The position numbers and the translations under genes were made by a program. Below are positions 1 to 8,358 of a stretch of DNA of 64,000 nt, piece after piece. Under the pieces are notes generated by a model. It did not search any database. It had not been told where the DNA came from and saw only the letters and a list, made by a program, of their open reading frames with translations. Source of the DNA: Thermoanaerobaculia bacterium (GTDB lineage: Bacteria; Acidobacteriota; Thermoanaerobaculia; Multivoradales; Multivoraceae); assembly GCA_022823665.1 (NCBI GenBank), contig JAJEHN010000019.1, forward strand, positions 1 to 64,000, read 5' to 3'. Every line of letters starts with the position of its first letter. Position 1 is the stretch's first letter.

Positions 1-145
1 TTCGTCAAACCGCAGCTTGGAGATCCCCCTTCGTCGATTTCAACTCCGGCCGCCAATCTGTGGAAAACGCTACGCGTTTCCCACAGCGACTACGACGACT
101 GGCTCTTGTCGGCCTGTCTCACATCTGTCTGAACCACTACAGTTG

Positions 146-187
146 GCCGCCTGCGGCGGCAGCGGGTCAGAGGACCCGCGCACCCAG
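146..187 (+). repeat. Dispersed hairpin repeat, copy 1
   Basis: Stem GCCGCC-TGC-GGCGGC is followed by the core hairpin GCGGGTC-AGAG-GACCCGC and the tail GCACCCAG. It lies upstream of the esterase gene. No clear 5' stem precedes it, unlike most other copies. Confidence 0.85.
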
Positions 188-291
188 AGCACCGCCGTTC
201 CCGCTGCGACGGTTTCTACTGCACGCCAACCATGGGCGACGACGTCACTGCGGTTGCAGAACGGAATCCCGCCCACGCCGAGCCCGTACCT

Positions 292-365
292 CTGGGTGCG
301 CGGGTCTTCTGACCCGCTTTCGGGCGAAGCCCGAAGAAAACAGCCGACGGCCGAAGGCCGGCGAC
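292..365 (-). repeat. Dispersed hairpin repeat, copy 2 (inverted)
   Basis: Read on the minus strand it has a 5' stem (GGCC-TTC-GGCC), a middle stem TTCGGGC-TTC-GCCCGAA, then the invariant core GCGGGTC-AGAA-GACCCGC and tail GCACCCAG. The middle stem differs completely from copy 1 yet still pairs. Confidence 0.85.
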
Positions 366-449
366 ATTGTCCTTCAGCCCGCGCTGACCGGCAGCAGAGG
401 GTATCGTCCGCGGCACACCTCATCGGCACTGCCCTCAAGGAGAGTCCCC

Positions 450-1532
450 ATGAAGATATCGAGCCCTCGAACCCTGCCGGTCGTTCCGCTGGCGTTGAGC
501 CTGGCACTCGCGTTCACCGTCGCCGGTGCTCCCGCTGCGGCCCAGGAAACCGGCTCGGAAGGCTCATGGTCAATCGGCGAGCGGGTCGTGCCGGCGCCGG
601 CCGGTGCGAGCGACGCCCTTCGGTCCGCTCTCGCCGCGACGCCGGCCCCGAACGTCGCCGCGTCGAAGCAGCAGACGCCGCAGAGCGACGAGCAGTGGCT
701 GGTGATGCAGAAGGCGACAGCCAACGCCAACCTCGACCAGATCGCGAGCGGGTTCGGCGTGTCGATCGAGAAGGGCGAGGTCGAAGGCGTGACGGTCTAC
801 ACCGTGACGCCCGAGAAGGTCCATCCCCGGCACGCGGACCACCTCTTCCTCCACGTCCACGGCGGCGGCTACGTCCTGAACGGCGGCGACGCCTCGGTCA
901 CCGAAACGGCCATGGTCGCGTCCCGGGCGGGCATCATGGCGCTGTCCGTCGACTACCGCATGCCGCCGGAGCACCCGTTCCCCGCCGCGGTCGAGGACGT
1001 GGTCTCCGTCTACAGGCACCTGCTGGAGAGCCGGTCCGCGAAGTCGATCGCCATCGGCGGTACATCCGCGGGCGGCGGGCTGTCGCTGGCGGCGGTGCAC
1101 CGCTTCATTGCCCTCGGTCTCGACGTACCGGGCGCCATCTACGCGGGCACGCCCTGGGCGGACCTGACCAAGACGAGCGACAGCCTGTTCACGAACGAAG
1201 GGCTGGACCGCATCCTGGTCACCTACGACGGGTTTCTCGGTGCCGCGGCGCGGCTCTACGCCGATGGCCATGACATGAAGGATCCGTTGATCTCACCCGT
1301 CTACGGCGACTTCGAGGGCTTCCCGCCGACGTACCTGATCACCGGTACCCGCGACATGTTCCTCAGCGACACGGCGCGGACCCACCGCAAGTTGCGCGCG
1401 GCCGGTGTCGTTGCGGACCTGCACGTCTACGAGGGCGTGGCCCACGCCGACTATCTGATCCTCGTGGGGTCGCCTGAATCGGAGGATGTGTTCGCGGAGG
1501 TGAGTGCGTTCTTCAAGGCGCACCTGGAGTAG
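450..1532 (+). CDS. Secreted alpha/beta hydrolase (HSL/acetyl-esterase type)
   Basis: A 360-residue esterase with a Sec signal peptide (hydrophobic to about residue 31, ending in APAAAQ). The oxyanion-hole motif HGGGY follows a beta strand near residue 135, the nucleophile elbow is GTSAGG, the acid is probably in the GTRD segment and the histidine in GVAHADY. These are the hallmarks of the hormone-sensitive-lipase (alpha/beta hydrolase fold-3) family, which cleaves short-chain esters. The ATG at 450 follows AAGGAGAG, and the frame upstream reads through a repeat, so the longer frame is rejected. It stands alone, flanked by hairpin repeats. The exact substrate is unknown. Confidence 0.85.
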   Translation: MKISSPRTLPVVPLALSLALAFTVAGAPAAAQETGSEGSWSIGERVVPAPAGASDALRSALAATPAPNVAASKQQTPQSDEQWLVMQKATANANLDQIASGFGVSIEKGEVEGVTVYTVTPEKVHPRHADHLFLHVHGGGYVLNGGDASVTETAMVASRAGIMALSVDYRMPPEHPFPAAVEDVVSVYRHLLESRSAKSIAIGGTSAGGGLSLAAVHRFIALGLDVPGAIYAGTPWADLTKTSDSLFTNEGLDRILVTYDGFLGAAARLYADGHDMKDPLISPVYGDFEGFPPTYLITGTRDMFLSDTARTHRKLRAAGVVADLHVYEGVAHADYLILVGSPESEDVFAEVSAFFKAHLE

Positions 1533-1538
1533 GGGATC

Positions 1539-1607
1539 GTCGCCGCTTCGCGGCGCGTCTTTCCGGCCGCCTTCGGCGGCAGCGGGTCAGAAGACCCGCG
1601 CACCCAG
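1539..1607 (+). repeat. Dispersed hairpin repeat, copy 3
   Basis: Full 69-nt unit just after the esterase stop: 5' stem GTCGCCGC-TTCG-CGGCGCG, spacer, stem GCCGCC-TTC-GGCGGC, core GCGGGTC-AGAA-GACCCGC, tail GCACCCAG. It may also act as a transcript end for the esterase gene, although no T-run follows. Confidence 0.9.
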
Positions 1608-1654
1608 AGCACCGCCCTCGGCATGGCGTCGCGCTCTGCTGTGGGCGTGGCTTC

Positions 1655-2026
1655 CTAGCTGCCGCGGGTTGCGGTGAACTCACGCTCGCCGCGGGGAGTG
1701 ATCATCTTGCCGGTCATGGCGTCGCCGTCGACGGTCGCCTCAAAGTTGAGGTTGAAGGTCTGGCCGCCCCTGCCGATCTCGCGGCCGAACTTGAGCGTTT
1801 CGCCGTCCCAGGACACGTTCTTCAGGTCGCCGTTCCGGCGCGGGTTGGTCCAGGTGCCCTTGAGTTCGCCGTCGACCTCCGTGAACTCGTACACGACCTC
1901 GAAGGTCCCCTGGGGCGTCTCGGTCGTCGACTCCCACTTGCCGAGGACAGCGGCGTTGTCGGCGGCCGCTGCTGTGGGCGCGAACGTCAGGGCGACGACA
2001 ACGGCGATCAGAACGGACTCTCTCAT
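1655..2026 (-). CDS. Small secreted lipocalin-like protein
   Basis: A 123-residue protein with a signal peptide ending about residue 21 (PTAAAA). The mature part has GKWES near its start and alternating short beta strands (FEVVYEFTEVDGELKGTW, LKFGREI, FEATVDGDAMTGK), a pattern typical of small lipocalin-like or DUF-type periplasmic beta-barrels that begin with GxW. A GGAGG-type ribosome binding site precedes the ATG. Neighbours give no functional clue. The function is unknown and the lipocalin likeness is an inference from strand pattern only. Confidence 0.7.
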   Translation of the reverse strand: MRESVLIAVVVALTFAPTAAAADNAAVLGKWESTTETPQGTFEVVYEFTEVDGELKGTWTNPRRNGDLKNVSWDGETLKFGREIGRGGQTFNLNFEATVDGDAMTGKMITPRGEREFTATRGS

Positions 2027-2188
2027 GGCAGGCTCCCTCCGTAAGATGCAGCGGCTTTATGCAGCGGCTTTGATGAACAGGACGACCGTCGGCGCTGTCT
2101 TGTTTACTGTTCGCCTCAGGCCGCGCCGGCGACCACGGCCGGCAGGCGGCCTGGGAGCCCGTCCGACACCGCCCAGGAGACCCCGCAG

Positions 2189-2833
2189 ATGAAGATCGAC
2201 CATTTCATGTACGCCGTTGCCGATCTGGACGAGGGAATGGCGGCGGCCGAGGAGGCCTTCGGCGTGGCCCCGGTGTTCGGCGGCTCGCACGAGGGGCTCG
2301 GCACGCGCAACGCCTTGCTGAGCCTTGGCGACACCTACCTCGAGATCATCGCGCCGGACCCGGCGCAGTCGGTCGAGAGCCAGATGGTCACGGGAATGGC
2401 CGCGATGGGCGCCGGAGGCCTCGTGACCTGGGCGGCGCAGGGCGATCTCGTCCTCACGAAGGGGTTGCTGGAGGAGGCAGGGATCCCGTCGGTCGGCCCG
2501 GTGGAGACGCGGCGGCGGACGGCGGAGGGTGGTCTGCTGGTTTGGGATCTGCTGTTCCCGCAAGGAGGCGGCTACGGGATGCCGTTCTTCATCGACTGGC
2601 GGGAGTCTCCGCATCCGGCGACGACGACGCCTGCCGGAGGGGAGTTGGTGTCGTTCGGGATTTCGACGCCGGATGCGGGGGATCTCGCGGCGGTGCTGGC
2701 CGGTCTCGGGCTGGATGTCGAGCTGTCGGAGGGAGATGCCGAGATGCGGGTCGTGATCGAGGGGGCGAAGGGGCTCGTGGAGTTGGTGTCGACGAAGGAG
2801 AGCCGGGGGTTGCAGCCGTCGTCGCGGCGTTAA
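2189..2833 (+). CDS. VOC-family (glyoxalase-like) protein
   Basis: A 214-residue protein opening with KIDHFMYAVADLDEGMAA, the typical first strand-helix of the vicinal-oxygen-chelate fold, where the histidine is a candidate metal ligand. LGDTYLEIIAPDP gives the second-module glutamate ligand. A second, weaker half follows residue 140 (GGELVSFGIST, LVELV). Length and layout match the Glyoxalase_3 type, usually a lyase or dioxygenase-like enzyme of unknown substrate. The start ATG follows CAGGAGA. The gene stands alone. Confidence 0.75.
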   Translation: MKIDHFMYAVADLDEGMAAAEEAFGVAPVFGGSHEGLGTRNALLSLGDTYLEIIAPDPAQSVESQMVTGMAAMGAGGLVTWAAQGDLVLTKGLLEEAGIPSVGPVETRRRTAEGGLLVWDLLFPQGGGYGMPFFIDWRESPHPATTTPAGGELVSFGISTPDAGDLAAVLAGLGLDVELSEGDAEMRVVIEGAKGLVELVSTKESRGLQPSSRR

Positions 2834-2908
2834 CCGGCCTCGGCCCGGCGCAATCCGGGACCGCCCGCGGCCGGCTGCCGTTCCGAACCCGCTCGCGTGC
2901 GCGCCGCT

Positions 2909-3325
2909 TCAGCCGGGTTGAACGTACTCTCCCGCGGTCATGATCTCGATTCCACGAAACGGGTTCAGGGCCAGCAGGTCTTGATCTCCCGTGAGGACCA
3001 GATCCGCCTCCCCGCTCAGGGCCAGTTCAAGGAACTTGTCGTCCCGAGGATCCCTGCATCGCCGCACCCGGTGCCGGATCGTGATCACTTCGACGGTCCG
3101 CAGGAGCAGACGAACGTACTCCTGGCGCTGCTGGATGCTCACGTAGGGGTCGAACTTCCTCCGACCAAGGACATCCGCCAACTCCTCAAGCGTTGCCCTC
3201 GACGCGAGGACCAGACCATCCCTCTCGGCTTTCCGCACAGCCTCGCCCGGGGTCGACCGCGGCAGCAGTAGCCGGCTGATGAGAAGGTTGGTGTCAACGA
3301 CGACCCGCGTCGGCACTCTTTCCAT
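2909..3325 (-). CDS. PIN-family toxin (putative ribonuclease)
   Basis: A 138-residue PIN-domain protein of the COG1569 toxin group. Candidate metal-binding acids are D11 (VVDTN), E47/E48, D92-D96 (RDPRDDKF) and D114 (TGDQD), so the Mg-dependent RNase site looks complete. Its start overlaps the end of the antitoxin gene by 32 bp (3294-3325), the usual coupling of type II toxin-antitoxin pairs. It would cleave RNA, often tRNA or mRNA, when freed from the antitoxin. The target is not predictable from sequence. Confidence 0.85.
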   Translation of the reverse strand: MERVPTRVVVDTNLLISRLLLPRSTPGEAVRKAERDGLVLASRATLEELADVLGRRKFDPYVSIQQRQEYVRLLLRTVEVITIRHRVRRCRDPRDDKFLELALSGEADLVLTGDQDLLALNPFRGIEIMTAGEYVQPG

Positions 3326-3563
3326 CCAGGATCTCGGCGAGCTTCTCTTCCGTAAGGCCTCTCTCCGCCGCCTGAACCGCGATCCGGTCGCAGTACTGGT
3401 CGAGTTCCTGGAGGTTCAGTCCGCGTAGCCGTTCGTATTCCCTGGGCGACAGAACGACCGCCACCTCCCGTTTCTGGCGGCGGACCATGATCGGCTCGTG
3501 CTGCGCGGCGTCGAGAATTGCCGCAAGTCTCTGCTTCGCCTCGGTTGCGCTGACGGTTCGCAC
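3294..3563 (-). CDS. Phd/YefM-family antitoxin
   Basis: An 89-residue antitoxin. The N-terminal half (VSATEAKQRLAAILDAA, then PIMVRRQKREVAVVLSPREY) is the Phd/YefM DNA-binding fold. The C-terminal helices (residues about 50-89) should wrap the PIN toxin encoded by the overlapping downstream gene. Such antitoxins repress their own operon, and an inverted repeat lies 20 bp upstream of the start. Confidence 0.87.
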   Translation of the reverse strand: MRTVSATEAKQRLAAILDAAQHEPIMVRRQKREVAVVLSPREYERLRGLNLQELDQYCDRIAVQAAERGLTEEKLAEILDGKSADAGRR

Positions 3564-3583
3564 GTTCGCGTCTCCTCAAACGA

Positions 3584-3605
3584 GTCTAAAGTGGACATTC
3601 TAGAC
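3584..3605 (-). promoter_or_regulatory. Candidate operator of the Phd/PIN operon
   Basis: Inverted arms GTCTA and TAGAC separated by 12 bases, in an unusually AT-rich pocket (ACAAAATAT follows) just upstream of the antitoxin ATG. This position and symmetry fit autoregulation by Phd-type antitoxins. It is inferred from sequence only. Confidence 0.5.
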
Positions 3606-3736
3606 AAAATATCCATCGGTCGCCATACGACGTGAGACGGCGCCGCCCCGCGGGCCGTCCCGTTTCCGGGGGATCATGTAGTTTGTCGGCCGCACGCACG
3701 GCGAACACGACCGTCTGACGACGAGGAACCAGCACG

Positions 3737-4699
3737 ATGACCCAGAACACCCTGAACCGACGCGGTCCCCGCGCCCGGCTCTACCTCGCGGTCGCGGCCC
3801 TGAGCCTCGCGGTCGCTGGTCCCGCCGCGGCCCAACTCGACATCGACGACTGGGCCAAACGGGCCGGCGACCAGATCGTCTGGCACCAGACCCAGTTGAG
3901 CGACACGGTCTACCTGCTCCTGCCCGAGCCCGGGCTGGCCGGCAACCTCGCCGTCTCCGCCGGCGAGGACGGCATCCTGATCGTCGACGACGCGATGATG
4001 CCGGTCGTGCCGAAGATCAAGGCGGCTGTGGCGAAGATCCAGGAGGGAAGGATCGACTTCGTCGTCAACTCGCACTACCACTTCGACCACGCGGGCGGCA
4101 ACGCGGGCTTCGGCGCCGACTCCGCGATCGTCGCGCACGCGAACGTCCGCAAGCGCCTGCTGGAGAACCGGCACGCCGGGGCGAACTTCTCGGCCACGCC
4201 GTTCCCCTCCGAGGCGCTGCCGATCGTGACGTTCAACGAGAGCGTCACCCTGCACTGGAACGGCGAGGCCATCGACGTCATCCACTTCGGCAACCCGGCG
4301 CACACGGACGGCGACGCGGCGATCTTCTTCCGCGACTCGAACGTCGTCCACGCCGGCGACCAGTTCCCGAACCTCGGCGGCTACCCGTACATCGACCGGG
4401 ACGTCGGCGGCAGCGCCCTCGGCCTGCGCGACAACATGGCCCGACTGCTCGAGATCGTCGACGACGAGACGAAGATCATCCCGGGCCACGGGCCGCTCGC
4501 GACGAAGGCCGATCTGCAGAGGTACCACGACTACGTCGCGGAGACGATCGACCACATCGACCGGCAGAAGCGCGCCGGCAAGTCGCTCGAGGACGTCCAG
4601 AAGGACGGCCTGCCGGAGAAGTACGCGCCGTACGGCAACGGCCCGCTGTCGCCGGAGCCGGTCTGGATCGGCTACGTCTGGGCAAGCCTCGACGACTGA
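3737..4699 (+). CDS. Secreted metallo-beta-lactamase-fold hydrolase
   Basis: A 320-residue protein with a signal peptide (to about residue 32, PAAAQ). The metal motif is NSHYHFDHAGGN, with H113, H115, D117 and H118. A later histidine lies in the NPAHTDGDA segment and the last in IIPGHGP. This is the full di-zinc MBL set, of the type common among secreted quinoprotein-relay or lactonase-like MBL hydrolases. The substrate is unknown and a true beta-lactamase is possible but not implied. It ends 16 bp before an ABC exporter operon on the same strand. Confidence 0.85.
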   Translation: MTQNTLNRRGPRARLYLAVAALSLAVAGPAAAQLDIDDWAKRAGDQIVWHQTQLSDTVYLLLPEPGLAGNLAVSAGEDGILIVDDAMMPVVPKIKAAVAKIQEGRIDFVVNSHYHFDHAGGNAGFGADSAIVAHANVRKRLLENRHAGANFSATPFPSEALPIVTFNESVTLHWNGEAIDVIHFGNPAHTDGDAAIFFRDSNVVHAGDQFPNLGGYPYIDRDVGGSALGLRDNMARLLEIVDDETKIIPGHGPLATKADLQRYHDYVAETIDHIDRQKRAGKSLEDVQKDGLPEKYAPYGNGPLSPEPVWIGYVWASLDD

Positions 4700-4715
4700 G
4701 ATCGCAGCCGCGGCG

Positions 4716-5477
4716 ATGAACAACGACGTCGTCATCGACGTCCGGGAGCTGCGCAAGAGCTACGGGGAACTCGTAGCCGTCGACGGGGTCTCGTTCCAGG
4801 TCCACCGCGGCGAGATCTTCGGCATGCTGGGCCCGAACGGGGCCGGCAAGACGACGACGGTCGAGATCCTGGAGGGGCTCCGCCAGGCGGACGGCGGCGA
4901 GGCGTTCATCGACGGCGTCGGCGTGAAGAAGAACCGGCGGCGGGTCAAGAGCATGATCGGCGTGCAACTCCAGCAGAACGCGTTCTTCGACAACCTGACG
5001 CTCCGCGAGACGGTCCAGTTGTTCGCGACGCTCTATGGCTCGGACGCTTCGCCGGACGAGATGCTGGCCAGGGTCGACCTGGCGGATCGGTCGAAGTCCC
5101 GGTACAAGCATCTCTCCGGCGGCCAGCGGCAGCGCTTCTCCATCGCCGTCGCCATGGTCAACCAACCCGTGGCGATGTTCCTCGACGAACCGACGACCGG
5201 GCTCGATCCCCAGGCGCGTCGCAGGATGTGGAAGCTGATCGACGGCCTGCGCTCCGACGGCATGGCGATCATGCTGACCACCCACTACATGGAAGAAGCG
5301 GAGGTCCTCTGCGACCGGGTGGCGGTCATCGACCGCGGCTCGATCGTCGCGGTGGATGCGCCGCAGGCTCTCATCGAGCAGTTGGCGCGCCGTGGCGGCC
5401 AGTCGGTCCGCCGGGACGGCGCCCTGACCCTGGAAGACGTCTTCCTCGATCTGACCGGGCACCAGCTCGTCGAGTAG
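4716..5477 (+). CDS. ABC transporter ATP-binding protein (ABC-2 exporter)
   Basis: A 253-residue ATPase. Walker A is GPNGAGKTT (about residues 35-43), the signature is LSGGQRQR, Walker B is MFLDEPTTGLD, and the switch histidine is in TTHYMEEAE. The short C-terminal tail (ALTLEDVFLDLTG) is typical of drug or polysaccharide-type ABC-2 ATPases. It pairs with the permease that starts 10 bp downstream. It powers efflux across the inner membrane; the cargo is not identifiable. Confidence 0.92.
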   Translation: MNNDVVIDVRELRKSYGELVAVDGVSFQVHRGEIFGMLGPNGAGKTTTVEILEGLRQADGGEAFIDGVGVKKNRRRVKSMIGVQLQQNAFFDNLTLRETVQLFATLYGSDASPDEMLARVDLADRSKSRYKHLSGGQRQRFSIAVAMVNQPVAMFLDEPTTGLDPQARRRMWKLIDGLRSDGMAIMLTTHYMEEAEVLCDRVAVIDRGSIVAVDAPQALIEQLARRGGQSVRRDGALTLEDVFLDLTGHQLVE

Positions 5478-5487
5478 GGACTCGAAG

Positions 5488-6606
5488 GTGAGAATCTACG
5501 CGGCCTTCATCGCCGCCGAACTGAAGATGTTCTTCCGCGACCGGGCGGCGCTCTTCTGGTCGCTCGCCTTTCCGACCGTGATGATGGTCGTCTTCGGCCT
5601 CTTCGACTTCGGCAGCTTCGCTCCGCCGAGCGTGGGCGTCGTCGACCAGGCGAAGAACCAGGCGTCGACCTTGCTGGTGTCCGTGCTGAAGGGCGACCTC
5701 GGCGGCGAACCGCTCTTCAACGTCCCGGAATCGGACGACGCCGGGTTCCTGCGCTCGGAGGTCCTGGCCGGCGACATCACGGCGGTGATGGTGATCCCGG
5801 AAGGCTTCGGCGAGCCCGGCGCCTCCTCGACCATCGACCTCACCTTCGACGGCAGGAAGGCCCAGGAGGCGGAGGCCGCCCGGTCCATCCTCGGCCAGGT
5901 GCTGGAAGGCGTCTTCAAGTCCGTAGCGAACATCCCCGCCGAGTACCGGGTCGAGAACTGGGCGACGATCTCCGCCACCGAAGTCGCGGGCCGCGGCCAG
6001 GGTTACAAGGGCTTCATCGTGCCGGGGATCGTCTCGCTGGCGATCATGCAGAGCGCCCTCTTCGGCGTCGTCTTCACGCTGGTGCGGCTGCGCAACCAGG
6101 GCGTGCTCAAGCGCCTCTTCGCCACGCCGATCGGCCCGAACCACTTCCTGGTGGGCTCGCTCACGACCAGGCTGCTGCTGCTCGTGATCCAGACGAACGT
6201 CCTGCTGCTCGTCGGCATCCTGGTGTCGCGGGTCGACGTGGCGCCGGGCTACCCCCTGTTCTGGCTGGAGGTCATCCCGCTGATCTTCCTCGGCGGCCTC
6301 GTCTTCGCCTCACTGGGCCTGGCGATCTCCGGCATCGCGAAGACGGAGAACACCGCGGCGCCCCTGGCGAACATCGTGTCGCTGCCGCTGATGTTCCTGT
6401 CGGGCGTGTTCTTCCCCCAGACCGCGCTGCCGGACTGGCTGCTCGGGTTCGCGAAATGGTTGCCGCTGACCTTCCTGGCGGACGCGATGCGAGCGATGGT
6501 GAACAGCGGCGAGACGCTGTTCAGCCAGGGAGGCCCGATCCTGGGGCTGGCGGTGTGGGCCGTCGCCTGCTTCGGGCTCGCGGTCTGGGCGTTCCGCTGG
6601 GAGTAA
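5488..6606 (+). CDS. ABC-2 type transporter permease
   Basis: A 372-residue membrane protein with a GTG start after CGAAGGTG. One transmembrane helix lies near residues 20-40 (ALFWSLAFPTVMMVVFGLF), followed by an external domain to about residue 165 and then five hydrophobic segments to the end, the ABC-2 permease plan. The motif GVFFPQTALP before the last helices is typical of the family. It should dimerise and pair with the ATPase encoded immediately upstream. Confidence 0.9.
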   Translation: MRIYAAFIAAELKMFFRDRAALFWSLAFPTVMMVVFGLFDFGSFAPPSVGVVDQAKNQASTLLVSVLKGDLGGEPLFNVPESDDAGFLRSEVLAGDITAVMVIPEGFGEPGASSTIDLTFDGRKAQEAEAARSILGQVLEGVFKSVANIPAEYRVENWATISATEVAGRGQGYKGFIVPGIVSLAIMQSALFGVVFTLVRLRNQGVLKRLFATPIGPNHFLVGSLTTRLLLLVIQTNVLLLVGILVSRVDVAPGYPLFWLEVIPLIFLGGLVFASLGLAISGIAKTENTAAPLANIVSLPLMFLSGVFFPQTALPDWLLGFAKWLPLTFLADAMRAMVNSGETLFSQGGPILGLAVWAVACFGLAVWAFRWE

Positions 6607-6610
6607 GTCG

Positions 6611-7684
6611 CTACTCGCCGCCGGAGCTCTGGGGCTGGTCGTACTCCGACTCGAGCAGGCGGGCGCCGCGGAGGACGTTGCCCATCGCGTAGTTGCCTTC
6701 GTGGCAGGCGTACTCGTAGACCAGGCTGTCCTTCGCCTGCCACGTGTACTCGCCGGCCCAGGGCGCCGTCCACGAGTTCGGGTCGTCGACCCGGAAGTGG
6801 TAGAGCAGGTTCCCGTCCTCGGTCCGGGTGAAACGCTCCTCCACCACCATCGTCTCGCTGCCTCCGGGGAGGCCGGTCTCGTTGCGGAAGTTGCGGGTGG
6901 TGACGACCAGCGTGTCGCCATCCCAGCGGCCGACGCCGTCGCCGAGCCACCAGTCGATCTCGTCGGGGCCGTGCTCCCCGTCGATCGGCACGATCCGCGC
7001 GTCGTGGACCATCTCCGCCATGATGACGACGTGGTTCTCGGTCTGCATGATCCGCGCGTAGTTGTTGTACAGGCTGGGCAGCAGCGGCGGTCCGCCGACG
7101 AAGCCGAGCAGGCAGCGCTCGGCCAGGGCCAGGGTCTCGGGACCGTCGAACGGCCCGGGGCCTTCCTGGTCGAGCCAGGAGGCCGTACCGTCGTTGTTGT
7201 GGATGAACGACGCGAAGTTCGTCGCCATCCGGCGCATGGCCGCCGGCGTCATCGCGGGCCGCCGGCCGTTCTTCGGCTCGTAGATGATCGACGTGCGGAA
7301 CTTGCCGTCCACCGCGACCGCCTCGGAGCCTGGGTCGATCCAGAACGCGTTGTAGCCGCCGACGCCGCCGCCGCCGAAGCGGTTGTCGCCGTCGCCGCCC
7401 TTGACCGGCGCCGTTCGATCGGCGCCGCCGCCCTTGCCCTCCTCTTCGACTTCGCGCCAGAACTCATTCCTCTCGTCTTCAAGGGCCTGCGCCTCCTCGG
7501 GCGTCAGGTAGAGGTTCTCGCCGTACTGCGGCGGGCGGTCCACTGGCGTGACGGTGCCGGCGTCGTAGACGCCCGACAGATCGGGCTTGCCGTTCGGCAT
7601 CCGCTTGATGCCGTCTCCTTCCGCGGCCAGGGCCGGGAGAGCGATGAGGAACAGGGCAAGTGAGGCGAGAGTGAGCTTGCGCAT
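6611..7684 (-). CDS. Secreted protein of unknown function
   Basis: A 357-residue protein with a signal peptide (residues 1-20, LPALAAEG) and the opening MPNGKPDLSGVYD, often seen in secreted proteins of Acidobacteriota and related groups. Conserved-looking blocks are ERCLLGF, NNYARIMQTENHVVIMAEM, VHDARIVPID, and GVGRWDGDTLVVTTRNF. A glycine-rich loop (about residues 95-112) interrupts the N-terminal part. I know this as a recurrent uncharacterised family and can name no activity. It converges on the ABC permease, whose stop lies 4 bp away. Confidence 0.7.
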   Translation of the reverse strand: MRKLTLASLALFLIALPALAAEGDGIKRMPNGKPDLSGVYDAGTVTPVDRPPQYGENLYLTPEEAQALEDERNEFWREVEEEGKGGGADRTAPVKGGDGDNRFGGGGVGGYNAFWIDPGSEAVAVDGKFRTSIIYEPKNGRRPAMTPAAMRRMATNFASFIHNNDGTASWLDQEGPGPFDGPETLALAERCLLGFVGGPPLLPSLYNNYARIMQTENHVVIMAEMVHDARIVPIDGEHGPDEIDWWLGDGVGRWDGDTLVVTTRNFRNETGLPGGSETMVVEERFTRTEDGNLLYHFRVDDPNSWTAPWAGEYTWQAKDSLVYEYACHEGNYAMGNVLRGARLLESEYDQPQSSGGE

Positions 7685-7708
7685 GGGTTGAGTCCTTACT
7701 CGGCAAGA

Positions 7709-8314
7709 ATGGACCGGATGCTTGAAGGGACCGGAATCCTAGCACCGCTCGGCCTCTGCCTTCTGCTCACGGCAGTCCCTGCCACGGCTCAGCCGGAGGA
7801 CCCGGCGACCGAGCAGGTCGAGCTGAACGGCGCCGTCTACGACGTGCCGCCGCCCTGGCGGGGAAACCGGATCGAGGAGGCCGCGGACCCGACCACGCTG
7901 GCGAGGGTACCCAGCGAGCTGACCGGCGAGCTGGGCATCTATGTCACTCCCGAAACCCGGGACGCCGTGGTCGCGATGGCGGCGGCGGCCCGGGAGCACG
8001 GAATCCGGCTGGAAGTGGACTCCGGCTTTCGCAGCTACGGCTTCCAGAAGAGGGTTCTGGAGGGCCTTCTGGCCGAAGGCCGACCGTTCCTCAACGCCGT
8101 CCGCTGGACCGCGCCGCCCGGCTACTCCGAGCACATCACCGGTCGCGCCGTCGACTTCGTGCCCAGCGACGCGGACTTCAAGGACGCGCCCGCGTACCAG
8201 TGGCTACGAAAGCACGCAGCCGGCTTCTGCTTCACCGAGAGCTACCCGCTGGGCAACGCCGGCGGCTTCGACTGGGAACCGTGGCACTGGCGCTACGAGG
8301 ACTGCGACGAGTAG
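7709..8314 (+). CDS. Secreted M15 D-alanyl-D-alanine carboxypeptidase (VanY-like)
   Basis: A 201-residue peptidase. After a signal peptide (PATAQ about residue 25) come SGFRSYGFQ, SEHITGRAVDF and EPWHWRY, which supply the zinc histidines, the aspartate and the catalytic glutamate-histidine of the LAS/VanY group. It would trim D-Ala from peptidoglycan stem peptides in the periplasm. The ATG at 7709 is preferred over a TTG at 7688 because it gives a normal signal peptide; an ATG at 7718 is also possible. It diverges from the secreted protein at 6611-7684 with only a short gap. Confidence 0.85.
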   Translation: MDRMLEGTGILAPLGLCLLLTAVPATAQPEDPATEQVELNGAVYDVPPPWRGNRIEEAADPTTLARVPSELTGELGIYVTPETRDAVVAMAAAAREHGIRLEVDSGFRSYGFQKRVLEGLLAEGRPFLNAVRWTAPPGYSEHITGRAVDFVPSDADFKDAPAYQWLRKHAAGFCFTESYPLGNAGGFDWEPWHWRYEDCDE

Positions 8315-8358
8315 CGTCGGCTTCGGGGCCGGTAGGCTGGACGGCGGGAGACATCACA

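Larger units (their letters stand above)
1..449. other. Intergenic region with two repeat copies
   Basis: No credible gene is visible. Open frames here on both strands are low-complexity shadows that run through the repeats. The stretch holds one forward copy (146-187) and one inverted copy (292-365) of the dispersed hairpin repeat, and ends with the ribosome binding site of the esterase gene at 450. A gene ending just left of the window cannot be excluded. Confidence 0.6.

Noticed and set aside
60..1532. Longer open frame upstream of the esterase
   Set aside because: The extension is low-complexity and crosses a repeat; the ATG at 450 has a good ribosome binding site and signal peptide.
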